Shown: positions 8,059-18,437, counted from the first letter of the stretch. The stretch is DNA of 64,000 nt from DATAGF01 sp963834875 (GCA_963834875.1 CAWIDG010000033.1:124001-188000), one strand, 5' to 3'. Notes: generated from the letters alone by a model not told the origin. Made by a program: numbers and translations.

Positions 8059-8913
8059 CTCGGTCGTCAGCGCCTGCGCGGTGACGACGCAGCCGGTGCC
8101 CGGCGTCGCGGTGCCGCTCGCGGACACCGTGACCGTCGCCACGCGGGCGGTGGCGCCGGTGCCCTGGCTGAGCTGCCAGGTCGCGGTCTGCACCCCTCCC
8201 GCGCCGGGGTTGCTGACCGAGGCGATCGCGTCCGCAGCGAGGCTGGTGCTCGAAGCGAACGCAACCCACGTAGCCGCGTTCCCGGACGGCTTCGTCGGCA
8301 CGAACGCCGAGCGCTCCCCAACGGACCCGAGTGCGCGGGCAGACGCATCGCGCGTGGAGCGGGAGATGTCTAGGCCTCGCGGTCTTCCTTGTCGAGGAGT
8401 GCGAGAGTGCTCGGCGGCCTCCGTCTGGAGCCCCGGCCGCTGTCGCTGACGAGGCCGCGGCGGGGTTCGCCAGGATGTCGACCAAGCGTCGGCGCGCCAT
8501 TTGCCGGCGATGTCTCAGTCAGGCCGAGGCCGCGTCGCTCGAGCCCCTTGTGACCCTTCAGGCGCCGGTCTCCGCGTCGCACGGAGGCTCGTCCGGGTCG
8601 CGGCGATCCGACCCTCTCACTCGTCCGGCGGACTGGACATCCAGACGGCGGATAGTTGGGCTGTTCAGGCGCCATTCCGGGACCACGCGCGGGCGCGGGC
8701 GGATCGAACGGTGAAGGGCTCTCGCAGGGGTCTCGGAAATGCTGTGCCGCCTCGCGCGCCGGAGGACAGCGGTTCTGTTGCTCTTCGGTTGACTCGAGTA
8801 AGCGGGACCGACGAACGCGGAAATGAGGCCGGGGACCTGACGGACGCGCGGCGGTGGGGAGCGCGCACTAGGGTGGCGCGGTCGAACCCCGCGACACCGA
8901 GGGAGGCGAGCCA
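8059..8913. other. Long region without a convincing gene
   Basis: Between lgt and the NGAV-repeat gene no reading frame has a good start and family signature. On the minus strand, about 8070-8300, a stretch rich in Ser, Thr, Val and Ala (for example QTATWQLSQGTGATARVATV) looks like the remnant of an exported protein, but it has no start or in-frame stop of its own. The rest shows nothing. Confidence 0.5.
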
Positions 8914-9540
8914 ATGCTCACCAAGGAGAGACTGCTCCATCCCGCCACCATCATCGCGGTCATCGCGCTGCTCGTGGCGCTCAGTGGAGCGGGCTACGCG
9001 GCCACCACGATCGGAACCGCGCAGCTCAAGAACAACGCCGTGACCACCCCCAAGATCAAGAACGCCGCCGTGAACACGGCCAAGCTGAAGAACAACGCCG
9101 TCAACTCGTCCAAGCTCGCGTCCGGCGCCGTGCAAGTCGCCGAGCTCGGGTCCGGCGCGGTCACAGGCGCCGAGCTCGCCAACGGCGCGGTGACCGCGGC
9201 CAGCTCGCCGGCGGGGCGGTGGGCACCAGACGCCTTCGCCACCGGCAGCGTGGACGCCGCCAAGCTGGCCAACGGCGCGTCACCAACGACAAGCTCGGGC
9301 GAACGCGGTCACCGGCGCCAAGATCGCCGGCGCCACGATCACGGCCGGCAACATCGCCCCCGGTCAGGTCGTGACCGGCAAGGGCGATGCTGGCGGCGAC
9401 CAGGTGCTCCTGGACCTTAGCTGCCGTAACAGCGCGGTCCTGAGCCTGCCCGGACGTCGGCAACGTCCTGGCCAACGTGCAGCGTCACCGGCGCGACGGC
9501 CAGATCACTGTCCAGAATCTCGTCGGGGGTCGGGCTCGGC
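8914..9540 (+). pseudogene. NGAV-repeat exported surface protein, frame-broken (copy 1)
   Basis: Begins as a clean gene: a signal anchor (TIIAVIALLVALSGAGYAA), then short degenerate repeats of the kind LKNNAV, KIKNAAV, KLASGAV, ELANGAV. These repeat proteins are common in Thermoleophilia and their function is unknown. After about 9195 the repeat sense jumps between all three frames (KLANGA, then VTNDKLG, then NAVTGAKIAGATITAGNIA), and a tail reading DVGNVLANCSVTGATA needs further breaks. It is either a decayed gene or a stretch of poor sequence. The 3' end is uncertain. A second copy faces it. Confidence 0.6.
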
Positions 9541-9559
9541 TTCGCCGTGTGGGCAGCTG

Positions 9560-9828
9560 GAGGCGGCGCCGGCCTTCAGCAGACGGTCGGCGACCTTGCT
9601 GCCAGCGCGGACGCTCGACAGCCGACCGTGACGAGTTGAGGCTTGTTCTTGCAGCTTGGCGGTGTTCACTGGCGTTGTTCTTGCTCTTGGGCCGTCGTCA
9701 CCGCGTTGTTCTTGAGCTGCGCGGTGCCGATCGTGGTGGCCGCGTAGCCGCGCTCCACTCAGCGCCACGAGCAGCGCGATGACGCGCGATGATCGTCGCG
9801 GGGTGGAGCGCCGCTCCTTGCTGAGCAT
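9560..9828 (-). pseudogene. NGAV-repeat surface protein fragment, inverted second copy
   Basis: On the minus strand the start region of the previous gene is repeated: MLSKERRSTP, then VIALLVALSGA, GTAQLKNNAV and so on, with several single-base frame changes. At DNA level it tracks copy 1 for about 200 bases with many small differences. The copy is convergent with copy 1. It is a damaged paralogue, or a fold-back assembly artefact. Confidence 0.55.
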
Positions 9829-9897
9829 CGGTCGCCCTCGCCTTCCGTCCGGGGTCGGGACGCGGCGACCCTATGGCCGCGCGGCCGGGGTCGCCGC

Positions 9898-10526
9898 TCA
9901 GGTCCGCGGTGCCATCCGCTCGCCGGCCTCGACCGGCGACCGCGAGCCGGTTCTCGGGCGGCGCCAGGGGGCAGCTCCAGCGCGGGTCGTAGGCGCACGA
10001 CGGGTTGTAGGCGTAGTTGAAGTCGAGCACCAGGCGCGCCCCGTCGGCGCTGGTGCCGAGGTCGGCCCCCTTCACGGTGTCCAGCAGGTAGCGGCCGCCG
10101 CCGTAGGTCTCCCCGCCGCGCGAGCGTGTCGCGGAAGGGCAGGAAGAGCCCGCCGCCGTAGCCCTCGAGCCAGTACACGGCCAGCGAGACCGCCGCGCCG
10201 GCGAGCGTCGGCCGCACGAACCCGATCCGCGTGAAGGTGGTCGGCTCGCCCGTGCTCGTGGGGATGACCAGCTCGGCCCCCTCGGGGTCGGGATCGAGCG
10301 TCGCCTCCACGCGCATGTCGGGCCGGTGGGGGAAGTAGGGCACGCCCGCGAAGCGCGCGCGCTCGGCGGCCGGCAGCGGGCTGGCCGGGTGCTCGGCGAA
10401 GAGCTCGTCGCGCTCGCCGCGGAAGGCGGCGCACGCCGCCGGCGCCCCGCCCGCGCCGCGCACCGCCGCGTACATCGCGTGCACCCGCCGCTTCCAGTCC
10501 ATCAGCTCCAGGCGGGGGTGCCCCAT
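9898..10526 (-). CDS. DUF1684 family protein (frame-broken)
   Basis: The N-terminal part (MDWKRRVHAMYAAVR to YGGGLFLPFRDTLA) and the C-terminal part (ETYGGGRYLLDTVKG, FNYAYNPSCAYDPRWSCPL, PPENRLAV) together make a typical DUF1684 protein; the NPSCAYDPRWSCPLAPPENRL-type block is its signature. The function of the family is not known. Two single-base frame breaks (about 10,120 and about 9,940) must be bridged, and the interval is 3n+2. The stop used is at 9898. Its ATG follows the ilvD stop by one base, so it is coupled to ilvD. Confidence 0.75.
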
Positions 10527-10527
10527 C

Positions 10528-12228
10528 TCAGCCGGGGTGGGTGACCGCCCCCTCGGACGCCGACGACACGAGCGCCGCGTACTTGGCGAGCACGCCGCGC
10601 GTGTAGCGCGCCGGCGGGGGCGTCCAGCCGGCCAGCCGGCGGGCGATCTCGTCGTCGGGCAGGTCGAGCCGCAGCTCGCGGGCGTCCACGTCGAGGACGA
10701 TCGTGTCGCCCTCCCGGACGGCCGCGATCGGCCCGCCGCGGGCCGCCTCGGGCGCGATGTGGCCCACCATCAGCCCGTGGGTCGCGCCCGAGAAGCGGCC
10801 GTCGGTGATCAGGGCCACCTCGTCGCCGATGCCCTCGCCGACGATGGCGGCGGTGACGTGGAGCATCTCGCGCATGCCGGGCCCGCCCGCCGGCCCCTCG
10901 TAGCGGATCACGACGACGTCGCCGGGGCGGATGAGGCGCCGCTTGACGGCCGCGAAGGCGTCCTCCTCCGAGTCGAACACGCGCGCCGGGCCGACGTGCA
11001 GGCGCCGCTCGTGGCCGGCCAGCTTCACGACCGAGCCCTCGGGCGCGAGGTTGCCGCGCAGGATCGCCAGGCCCCCGGTCGGGGACAGCGGGGCCTCCAC
11101 CGGCAGGATCACCTCCTGGCCCGGGGTCTCGCGCGCGTCCGCGGCGATCTCCCCCAGCGTGCGGCCGTCGACGTTGCGGGCGCCGGCGTGCACGAGGCCG
11201 GCCTTCGCGAGCTCGCGCGTCATCACGGCCACGCCGCCGGCCTCGTGGAGGTCGGTGGCGACGAAGCGCCCGCCAGGCGTGAGGCTGGCCACGATCGGCG
11301 TGCGCTCGGCGATCGCGTCGAAGTCGTCGATCGTCAGCGGGATGCCGAGCTCCCAGGCGATCGCCAGCAGGTGCAGGACGCCGTTGGTCGAGCCGCCGCT
11401 CGCGGCGATGCCCGCGATGGCGTTGTCGATCGACTCGCGCGTGATGATCTGCGACGGGCGCACGTCGTCGCGCACCAGCCGCATCGCCAGGCGGCCCGCC
11501 TGGCGGGCGGCCTCCTCCTTGTCGGGGTGCAGCGCGGGCACCCCGTTCAGCCCGGCCGGGCTGATGCCGAGCAGGTCGAGCGCCATGGACATCGTGTTGG
11601 CGGTGAACTGCCCGCCGCACGCGCCGGCGCCGGGGCAGGCGACGCTCTCGAGCGCGTGGACCTCCTCGGGCCCGACGCGGCCGGCGGCATGCGCCCCGAC
11701 GACCTCGAAGACGTCCTGGATGGTCACGTCGCGCCCGCCGAAGCGCCCGGGCGCGATCGAGCCGTTGTAGAGGACGAGGCCGGGGACGTCGAGGCGCGCC
11801 AGCGCCATGACGGCGGCGGGGATGGTCTTGTCGCAGCCCACCAGGCAGACGAGGCCGTCGAACAGGTGGCCGCGCGCGGCGAGCTCGATGGAGTCGGCGA
11901 TGACCTCGCGCGAGACCAGCGAGCAGCGCATCCCCTCGGTGCCCATGGAGACCCCGTCCGACACCGAGATCGTGTTCAGCTCCACGGGCATGCCGCCCGC
12001 CTCGCGGATCCCGGCCTTGACGTGCACCGCCAGCTCGCGCTGGTTGAGGTTGCACGGCATCGTCTCGATCCAGGTCGTCGCGACGCCGACGAGGGGGCGG
12101 GCGAGGTCCTCGTCCGTGAAGCCGACGCCCTTGAGCATCGCCCGGGCCGGCGCGCGGTCGGGGCCGTCGGTGATGGCGGCGCTGTGGCGCTTCGCGGGGT
12201 CGCTCGGCCCGTAGGGGTTCGCAGGCAT
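10528..12228 (-). CDS. ilvD: Dihydroxy-acid dehydratase
   Basis: Dehydrates 2,3-dihydroxy-isovalerate and 2,3-dihydroxy-3-methylvalerate to the 2-oxo acids of the valine and isoleucine pathways. The 566-residue protein is intact. Cys59 (ETMPCNLNQ), Cys132 (CLVGCDKT) and Cys204 (GAGACGGQFTANTM) mark the Fe-S cluster sites; three cysteines fit the plant/actinobacterial [2Fe-2S]-type enzymes. The DGRFSGATHG block near the C-terminus is also conserved. No other ilv genes are beside it. Confidence 0.97.
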   Translation of the reverse strand: MPANPYGPSDPAKRHSAAITDGPDRAPARAMLKGVGFTDEDLARPLVGVATTWIETMPCNLNQRELAVHVKAGIREAGGMPVELNTISVSDGVSMGTEGMRCSLVSREVIADSIELAARGHLFDGLVCLVGCDKTIPAAVMALARLDVPGLVLYNGSIAPGRFGGRDVTIQDVFEVVGAHAAGRVGPEEVHALESVACPGAGACGGQFTANTMSMALDLLGISPAGLNGVPALHPDKEEAARQAGRLAMRLVRDDVRPSQIITRESIDNAIAGIAASGGSTNGVLHLLAIAWELGIPLTIDDFDAIAERTPIVASLTPGGRFVATDLHEAGGVAVMTRELAKAGLVHAGARNVDGRTLGEIAADARETPGQEVILPVEAPLSPTGGLAILRGNLAPEGSVVKLAGHERRLHVGPARVFDSEEDAFAAVKRRLIRPGDVVVIRYEGPAGGPGMREMLHVTAAIVGEGIGDEVALITDGRFSGATHGLMVGHIAPEAARGGPIAAVREGDTIVLDVDARELRLDLPDDEIARRLAGWTPPPARYTRGVLAKYAALVSSASEGAVTHPG

Positions 12229-12259
12229 CCGCCGGAGCGTATCCGAGCGATCGAGTTGC

Positions 12260-14653
12260 TCAGGTGGCCGGCTCGGCCGGCACGACCACGCCGCCGTCGG
12301 CCGGGCCCGCCTCGATGCGCGCCAGCCAGGGGATCCGCCGCACGGCCTCCAGCAGGACCAGCGCGACCGCGGAGCAGGCGGCGATCGCGAGCCACGCGTC
12401 CCGCGTCGGCACCTCGACGGCGAAGAAGTCCTGCAGCGGCTCGGCCCAGAGGCCGACGGTGAAGACGAGCGCCAGTGCCGCGACGATGGCCCAGACCCAG
12501 GGGCGCACCCGTCGCCGCTCGACGCCCCGCTCCACCTGGACCACGACCCCGAGGCCGACCGCCGTCGCCACGACCACCGCGGCGCTGCGCGCCTGGACGA
12601 TCGACAGGTCGAGCGGGCCGCGGGCGATCAGGTAGACGGCGGAGATCGCCGCCGCCGAGATCAGCCCGGCGGGGACGGAGAACGCCAGCAACGAGCGGAG
12701 GAACCCCTCGCGACGGACCGGCCCGGAGCTGGGCGCGAGCGCGAGGAAGAAGGCCGGGATGCCGATGGTGAGGGACGCCACCACGGTCAGGTGCCGGGGC
12801 AGGAAGGGGTAGGCGACCGGCGCCAGGCCGAACGTCGCGAGCAGGACGGCCGCGTAGACGGACTTCGTGACGAACAGCTTCGCCACCCGGTGGGTGTTGC
12901 GGATGATGCGCCGGCCCTGCTCGATCGCCGCGGGCACGGTGGAGAACTTGTTCGACAGCAGCACGAAGTCGCTCACGCCCTTCGCCATCTGGCTGCCGTT
13001 GCCCATGGCCATGGCGAGCCGGGCCTCCTTCAGCGCGAGCACGTCGTTGACGCCGTCGCCGACCATGGCGTCGTAGCGCCCGCGGGCCGTCAGCCCGCCG
13101 ATGAGGCGCCGCTTCTGCTCGGGCGTGACCCGGCCGAAGACCGTGGTCGCCTCGGCGGCCGCGGCCAGCCCGGCGTCGTCCTCCGGGATGTCGGGACCGG
13201 CCAGCGCCCGCTCGGCCCCCGGCACGCCGGCGGCCAGCGCGACCGCCTGGACCGTCTCGACGCCGTCTCCTGAGATCACCTTCAGATCGACCTTCTGCGA
13301 GGCCAGGAACGCCACGGCGCCGATCGAGTCCTCGCGCAGGCCCTCCACCAGCAGGGCGATCCCGGCCGCCTCCAGGCCGGCCGGCAGCGCCTCGCCGCCG
13401 AGGGGCGCCGACGTCCGGGCGAGCAGGACGACCCGGCGCCGCTCGCGGGCGCCGCTGGCGATCGCGTCGCGCAGCGGGCCCGGCACCGGCACGCCGGCGC
13501 GCTCCAGCACGTCCGGCGCGCCGAGCACGATGGTGCCTCGGCCGTCGAGCTGGACCGCGCTCCACTTGCGCACCGAGGCGAACGGCACCTCGGCGGCGAC
13601 CGGCTCGGCCTCGGCCGGCACCCCCTCGGCGATCGCCTGCATCGTGCTGTTGCGCGCGCCCGCGCTGGCGGCCATCGCGCCGAGCAGCGCCCGGACCTCC
13701 TCCTCGCTCCGGCCCGGGGCCGGCTCGACGGCGTCGAGGCGGATCCGGTTGTCGGTGAGGGTCCCGGTCTTGTCGAAGCACATGGTGTCCACGCTCGCCA
13801 GGCTCTCGGTGGCGTTCAGCCGCTGCGCGAGCATCCCGAGCCGCCCGAGCCGCACGGCCGCGACCGCGAACGTGAGGCTGGTCAGCAGCACGAGACCCTC
13901 CGGCACCAGCGGCACCAGGGCCGCCGCGGCCTTCTCGACCGTCTCCCCCGGCCCCAGGTCCTCGACGGCGAGGGAGATCGCCAGCGCGATCGCCAGCGGG
14001 ACCATGGCGCCGACCGTCACCTTCAGGACGCGGTTGATGTCCTGCTGCAGCGGGCTGAGGACGGTGCGCGTGCCGCGGGCCTCCGAGGCGATGCGCTCGG
14101 CGAAGCTGTCGGCCCCGACGCGCTCGACCTCGAAGTCGCCCGAGCCCGCCGCGCAATAGGCGCCCGACAGCACCTCGTCGCCGAGTTCCTTGGCGACCTG
14201 GTCGCTCTCCCCGGTCAGGATGGACTCGTCGATGGAGAGGGCGCGGGCCGCGACGACGCGCCCGTCGGCGACGACCTGGTCGCCCGGCTCGAGGTGCAGG
14301 GCGTCGCCCACCACCACCCGCTCCACCGCCAGCTCGGCGATCTCCCCGTCCCGCCACGCGTGGGCCCTGGGGGCGGCCAGCAACGACAGCCGGTCGAGCA
14401 CGCGCTTGGCGCGGACCTCCTGCACGATCCCGATCGCGGTGTTCGCGAGGATCACGCCCCCGAAGAGGGCGTCGCGCGGGTCGCCGAACGCGAGCACGAG
14501 CACGAACAGGGTGCCCAGGATCGCGTTGAACACCGTGAAGGTGTTCGAGACGACGATGTCGCGGTAGCTGCGGCTCCCGCTGCGCGCCGGGGGCGGCGGG
14601 GCGGCCTCGAGGCGCCGGCCCGCCTCGGCCGAGGTGAGACCGAGGGCGGCCAC
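12260..14653 (-). CDS. ctpE: CtpE-like P-type cation ATPase
   Basis: A 797-residue P-type ATPase. The actuator loop carries LTGES (about 146-150), the membrane PEGL motif is at 251-254, the phosphorylation site is DKTGTLT with Asp294, and the hinge is VGDGVND. Overall length and the segments FGRVTPEQKRRLI and IGIPAFFLALAPSSGPVRREGFLR match mycobacterial CtpE, which has been linked to calcium uptake. There is no N-terminal heavy-metal domain or CPx motif. The GTG at 14653 is used; longer readings upstream run through the next gene and are not protein-like. Confidence 0.85.
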   Translation of the reverse strand: MAALGLTSAEAGRRLEAAPPPPARSGSRSYRDIVVSNTFTVFNAILGTLFVLVLAFGDPRDALFGGVILANTAIGIVQEVRAKRVLDRLSLLAAPRAHAWRDGEIAELAVERVVVGDALHLEPGDQVVADGRVVAARALSIDESILTGESDQVAKELGDEVLSGAYCAAGSGDFEVERVGADSFAERIASEARGTRTVLSPLQQDINRVLKVTVGAMVPLAIALAISLAVEDLGPGETVEKAAAALVPLVPEGLVLLTSLTFAVAAVRLGRLGMLAQRLNATESLASVDTMCFDKTGTLTDNRIRLDAVEPAPGRSEEEVRALLGAMAASAGARNSTMQAIAEGVPAEAEPVAAEVPFASVRKWSAVQLDGRGTIVLGAPDVLERAGVPVPGPLRDAIASGARERRRVVLLARTSAPLGGEALPAGLEAAGIALLVEGLREDSIGAVAFLASQKVDLKVISGDGVETVQAVALAAGVPGAERALAGPDIPEDDAGLAAAAEATTVFGRVTPEQKRRLIGGLTARGRYDAMVGDGVNDVLALKEARLAMAMGNGSQMAKGVSDFVLLSNKFSTVPAAIEQGRRIIRNTHRVAKLFVTKSVYAAVLLATFGLAPVAYPFLPRHLTVVASLTIGIPAFFLALAPSSGPVRREGFLRSLLAFSVPAGLISAAAISAVYLIARGPLDLSIVQARSAAVVVATAVGLGVVVQVERGVERRRVRPWVWAIVAALALVFTVGLWAEPLQDFFAVEVPTRDAWLAIAACSAVALVLLEAVRRIPWLARIEAGPADGGVVVPAEPAT

Positions 14654-14675
14654 GGGCGCCCGGCCCGGCGGCCCC

Positions 14676-14856
14676 CTAGTCCTCCTCCTCGCCGCGCAGG
14701 CGAGCCGCCGATCGCCGCGAGCGTGAACAGCGCGAACACGATCCCCATGACGAAGGGGAGCCAGCCGGCCTCGTGCTGCTCGTCCCAGCCGATCACCAGC
14801 AGCAGCGCCGACAGCACCGCCAGCCCCGCCAGCATCCAGATCGGAAGTCCCCTCAT
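14676..14856 (-). CDS. Small two-helix membrane protein (one frame break)
   Basis: Starts MRGLPIWMLAGLAVLS and has two hydrophobic helices separated by a short polar link (GWDEQHEAGWLPF). After about residue 52 the natural ending RLRGEEED and its TAG lie one frame away, giving a 3n+1 interval. About 59 residues when repaired. No family is recognised. It sits just upstream of the P-type ATPase in the same direction. Confidence 0.55.
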
Positions 14857-14946
14857 CGCACGCTCCGTGGTCGCCGGGTCGCACGGGAGCCTAGCGGCGC
14901 AACGCGCGGCCGGGCGTGCCGATCGTCCCTGGTAGTGTCCCGCGCC

Positions 14947-15279
14947 ATGGCCGCGGAGCACGTCGAGGTCCGCGTCGAGGCGCGCGGCGACGCGACCCTC
15001 GTGCGCGTGGTGGGCGTCATGGACGCCCTCGCGCTGGCCGAGGTGTCGCGTGAGCTCACCGACGCCCAGCGCGGCCCCGGGGCGGTCTACGTCGACCTCG
15101 AGGCGGTCACGTTCATCGACAGCCGCGGCCTCGGCGCGCTGCTGGCCGCCAACGAGCGCGCGCGCGAGGGCGCCCCGCCGGTCCGGATCTACCGGCCCTC
15201 GGACGCGGTCCAGCGCCTCCTCGACGTCTCGGGCGTCCGGGGGGTCCTGACCGAGGTCGAGGAGCTGCCGGCCGCCTAG
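14947..15279 (+). CDS. STAS-domain anti-sigma factor antagonist
   Basis: A 110-residue single STAS domain like SpoIIAA/RsbV. The conserved strand-helix reads VTFIDSRGLGALLAA; Ser59 is the residue that partner kinases phosphorylate in this family. Such proteins release a sigma factor by binding its anti-sigma kinase when unphosphorylated. No cognate anti-sigma kinase gene is adjacent, so the partner is unknown. The next gene starts 10 bases later in the same direction. Confidence 0.85.
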   Translation: MAAEHVEVRVEARGDATLVRVVGVMDALALAEVSRELTDAQRGPGAVYVDLEAVTFIDSRGLGALLAANERAREGAPPVRIYRPSDAVQRLLDVSGVRGVLTEVEELPAA

Positions 15280-15288
15280 GCTCGGGGC

Positions 15289-15723
15289 GTGCAGCGAGCG
15301 CCCGGCGGACCGCCGATCCCCGAGCTCCCCGAGGGGATCGTCGCCGTGCTGGCCACGCTCGGCCCGTCCGGCCCCGTGGCGATCCCGGTGAGCGCGCTGC
15401 TGCGCGCCGGCCCCGACCGGCTGCTCTTCGCCCTCGCGCAGACGCGCGGGAGCACCGCCCGGCTGCGGGCCGACCCGCGCGCGGCCGTCTCCGTGAACGG
15501 CCCCGGCCTGTCGCTGTGCGTCGAGGGGGTCGCCCGGATCGCGGCCGACCCCCTCCCCGGCGCCGAGTTCATGGTCGCCTTCCGGCTCGAGGCGGAGCGC
15601 GTCAGGGACGCGCGCGGCCCTGCCACCGAGGTGGACGAGGGGATCCGCTGGCGCTGGACGACCGAGGAGGCCGCGGCGCGCCACCGCACCGTCATGGCGG
15701 CCCTGGCCGCGCTCGCCCGCTAG
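15289..15723 (+). CDS. Pyridoxamine 5'-phosphate oxidase-like (split beta-barrel) protein
   Basis: A 144-residue protein with the flavin-binding split-barrel pattern: IVAVLATLGPSGPVAIPVSAL, then LLFALAQTRGSTARLRADPRAAVSV, then a GVARI strand. In this family these bind FMN or F420 and act as oxidoreductases or heme-related enzymes, but the substrate cannot be read. GTG start 10 bases after the STAS gene. It converges on the protease gene, overlapping its stop by a few bases. Confidence 0.65.
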   Translation: MQRAPGGPPIPELPEGIVAVLATLGPSGPVAIPVSALLRAGPDRLLFALAQTRGSTARLRADPRAAVSVNGPGLSLCVEGVARIAADPLPGAEFMVAFRLEAERVRDARGPATEVDEGIRWRWTTEEAAARHRTVMAALAALAR

Positions 15724-17398
15724 GCCCGGACCCAGCCGTCGAACGGTCTGGCGGCGGAGCTCGATCGAGCCCGGGATCGCGCTCGACCGGGACCGTCCGC
15801 CACGACCCTGTAGAGGCCCGGCTCGGTCGGCGCCCAGGTGGCGGAGAAGGCCCCACCGGGACCGATCGGCAGTGTCTGCGAGACCTGGGTGCCGATGACC
15901 TCGAGCTGCCAGGCGAGGCCGGCGAACGACGGGTCGGTGACGCCGCTGACCGTCACCGCCCGCCCGGCGGGCAGCGGGGTCGCGCGGGCCTCGAACGCCC
16001 CGAGCGCCGGATCGAACGCCACCGTCGCCGCCGCGGCGCGGGGCAGGGCGGCGAGGTCGATGCCGATGGGCGCCGAGGCGTTGCCGGCCGCGTCCACCGC
16101 CCGCAGGCTCGCCGCCGTGGCGCCCGGGGCGAGCGCCGCCCGGACGACCCCCGCGCCCCGCGCTCCGGCGACCAGGCCCGGGACGGTATCGGGGTCCACC
16201 CGCGTCAGGTCCCGCCCTGCTCGATCAGGACCTCAGCGACCCCGGCGCCCGCCGCGGCCGCCCGCACCTCGGCCACCAGCTCGTCCCCGCCGGCGAACCG
16301 GCGCACGACGGTCGCGCCGGCGAGCGAGAGGACCGGGGGCGTCCGGTCGAGCCAGGTCGTCCGCACCCGCGTGGAGCCGCCCGGGCCGGGCCCGAGCACC
16401 CGCAGCCGGAAGGCGCCGGGCACGGTGATGGTGCGGCCGGGGCGGAACAGCTGCCTGCCGATGCACGAGACGTTCGACGCGCACGTCGTGGTGGGCGACA
16501 CGGCGGGCACGCGCAGCGGCTTCGGCATGCGGTTGCGCGCGTTCGGGGCGTACCGCGAGACCACGCGTGCGATGGCGACGGACCGCGGCAGGCGGACGGG
16601 TCGCGGGGAGTCCCGCGTCCCGGCCCGCGCGCGGGACTCCACGTACCAGTCGTGGGCGGCCGTGCGCAGGCGCAGCAGCGTCGGGCTGGGGCTCTCCAGC
16701 GGGTGCACCGCGACCGTGGCGCCGCCGGCCGGCGCGTCGCGCACCGGCGCGAGCCCGAGGGCCGCGAGGCCGTAGGCGCCGAGGCGGTCCGCGCCGAGGC
16801 CCATCACGTCGAGCAGGTCGCCGTACTCATAGACGTCGGCCGGGCGCTCGGCGCAGGTGACCGGGCGGAACGGGCGCGGGCAGGCGACGGGGGCCGAGGC
16901 GTGATCGAGGCCGAGGAGGTGGGCCAGCTCGTGCGCGACGGTCGACCCGAGCCGCGACCAGCCACGCCCCTGGATCACGGCGAACTGGCTGTTGGCGAAG
17001 CTCAGCTCGTCCACCCGGGCCGGGGCGAGGAAGAGCGGCAGCGCCCCGTCCATCCGGATGCCGTGCGCCATCGCGCTGCGGACGGCCGCGTCGAGCGTCG
17101 CGTGCGGGATGATGTTGCCCCGCGAGCGCCGGAAGCCGGTCACGAAGACGGGGGCCACCTCGCCTGCCACCCTCAGGCGGCCGTACGAGACCCGGCTCCA
17201 GAACGCCGACAGCTGGCGCAGCCGGCGCTCGAGCTGGGGGCGGGGCGGCACGCGCTCGCCGACCAGCTTCAGCGGCAGGACCACCACCCGCACGGAGCGC
17301 TCGGGGGCCGGCGCCGGCGCCGCGGAGGCGCCCGGCGCGAGGACGGCCAGGGCCAGGGCCAGCAGCGCGGCGAGGAGGAGGGGACGGCTCCCGGCCAC
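15720..17398 (-). CDS. Secreted metzincin-type zinc metalloprotease (one frame break)
   Basis: An N-terminal signal peptide (LLLAALLALALAVLAPGASA) precedes a catalytic domain with VAHELAHLLGLDH, a full HExxHxxGxxH zinc site, and a likely Met-turn in LLDVMGLG. After it come beta-rich segments (TITVPGAFRLRVLGPGPGG; VRTTWLDRTPPVLSLAG) like Ig-type repeats. Near 16,205 the frame ends in a TGA, and the sense resumes in another frame (VDPDTVPGLVAG to FSATWAPTEPGLYRVVADG), giving about 555 residues when joined. Probably an extracellular protease; the substrate is unknown. The last 20 residues may be in the wrong frame. Confidence 0.75.
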
Positions 17399-17455
17399 GC
17401 CGGGATGCTAACGGCCCGTCCCCCGGCCCGGCGCGGGCCGGGTGCGGGCCTCGAG

Positions 17456-18437
17456 CTAGATGCCGGCGCCCGCGGCGCTCTCGGCGAACACCCGCGCGTT
17501 GCGCGGGCGGACGAAGATCGTGCCGCCCGTCTCGAGCCCGAGCGCGTCGGCGACCTCGCGTGTGACCTGCGCGGACATGCGCTCGCCGTCGCGCTCGCGC
17601 CGCAGGTCGACCCGCACCTCCCACCCGAGGTAGACGAGCCGCTCGATCGTGGCGGGCGAGGTCACGCCGTTGGCGCGGGCGCTCAGCTCGATGTCGTGCG
17701 GGCGCACGAACGTCTCGCCGAGGCGGTTGACGCTGCCCATGAAGGTCATGACGAACTGGTTGACCGGGTGCTCGTAGAGCTCGCGCGGCGGCCCCACCTG
17801 CTCGATGCGGCCCTCGTTCATCACGGCGATGCTGTCGGCGACCTCCATCGCCTCCTCCTGGTCGTGCGTGACCAGCACCGTGGTCTGGTGGACCTCCTCG
17901 TGCAGGCGGCGCAGCCAGGCCGCGCAGCTCCTTGCGCACGCGCGCGTCGAGCGCGCCGAAGGGCTCGTCCAGCAGGAGCACCTTCGGCTCGACCGCCAGC
18001 GCCCGGGCGAGCGCCATGCGCTGGCGCTGGCCGCCCGAGAGCTGGCTCGGGTAGCGGCCGGCCAGCCCCTCGAGCTGCACGAGCGAGATCAGCTCGTCGA
18101 CACGGTCCCGGACCTCGCCCTTGGCGCGGCGGCGGATCGTGAGCCCGAAGGCGATGTTCTCGCGCACGGTCATGTGCTTGAAGGCGGCGTAGTGCTGGAA
18201 GACGAAGCCGACGCCGCGCTTCTGGGTCGGGACCGCGGTGGCGTCCTCGCCCGAGATCTCCACACGGCCCGTGTCGGGGGTCTCGAGGCCCGCGATGACC
18301 CGCAGCAGGGTCGACTTGCCCGAGCCCGACGGCCCGAGGAGCGCGGTCAGCGAGCCGCCCGCCACCTCGAGGTTGACGTCGTCGAGCGCGACGAAGTCGC
18401 CGAAGCGCTTGGTGATGTCAGTGACCGTGATCGCCAC
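17456..18437 (-). CDS. cysA: Sulfate/thiosulfate ABC transporter ATPase CysA (one frame break)
   Basis: ATPase of the sulfate importer. Walker A GPSGSGKST, signature LSGGQRQRMALARAL, Walker B LLLDEPFGALDARVRKEL, H-loop LVTHDQEEAME, then the C-terminal TOBE-like domain with FVRPHDIEL. The frame is lost near 17,923, where one extra G splits KELR from AWLRRLHEEVHQTT; the interval is 3n+1. The start overlaps the cysW stop by 20 bases. It is last in cysP-cysT-cysW-cysA. Confidence 0.93.

Noticed and set aside
8059..8320. Ser/Thr-rich minus-strand coding stretch
   Set aside because: Protein-like composition but no start, no in-frame stop of its own and overlap with lgt when extended; kept only as a remark.
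10537..12462. 641-codon reading opposite ilvD
   Set aside because: Antisense shadow of a clear dihydroxy-acid dehydratase gene.
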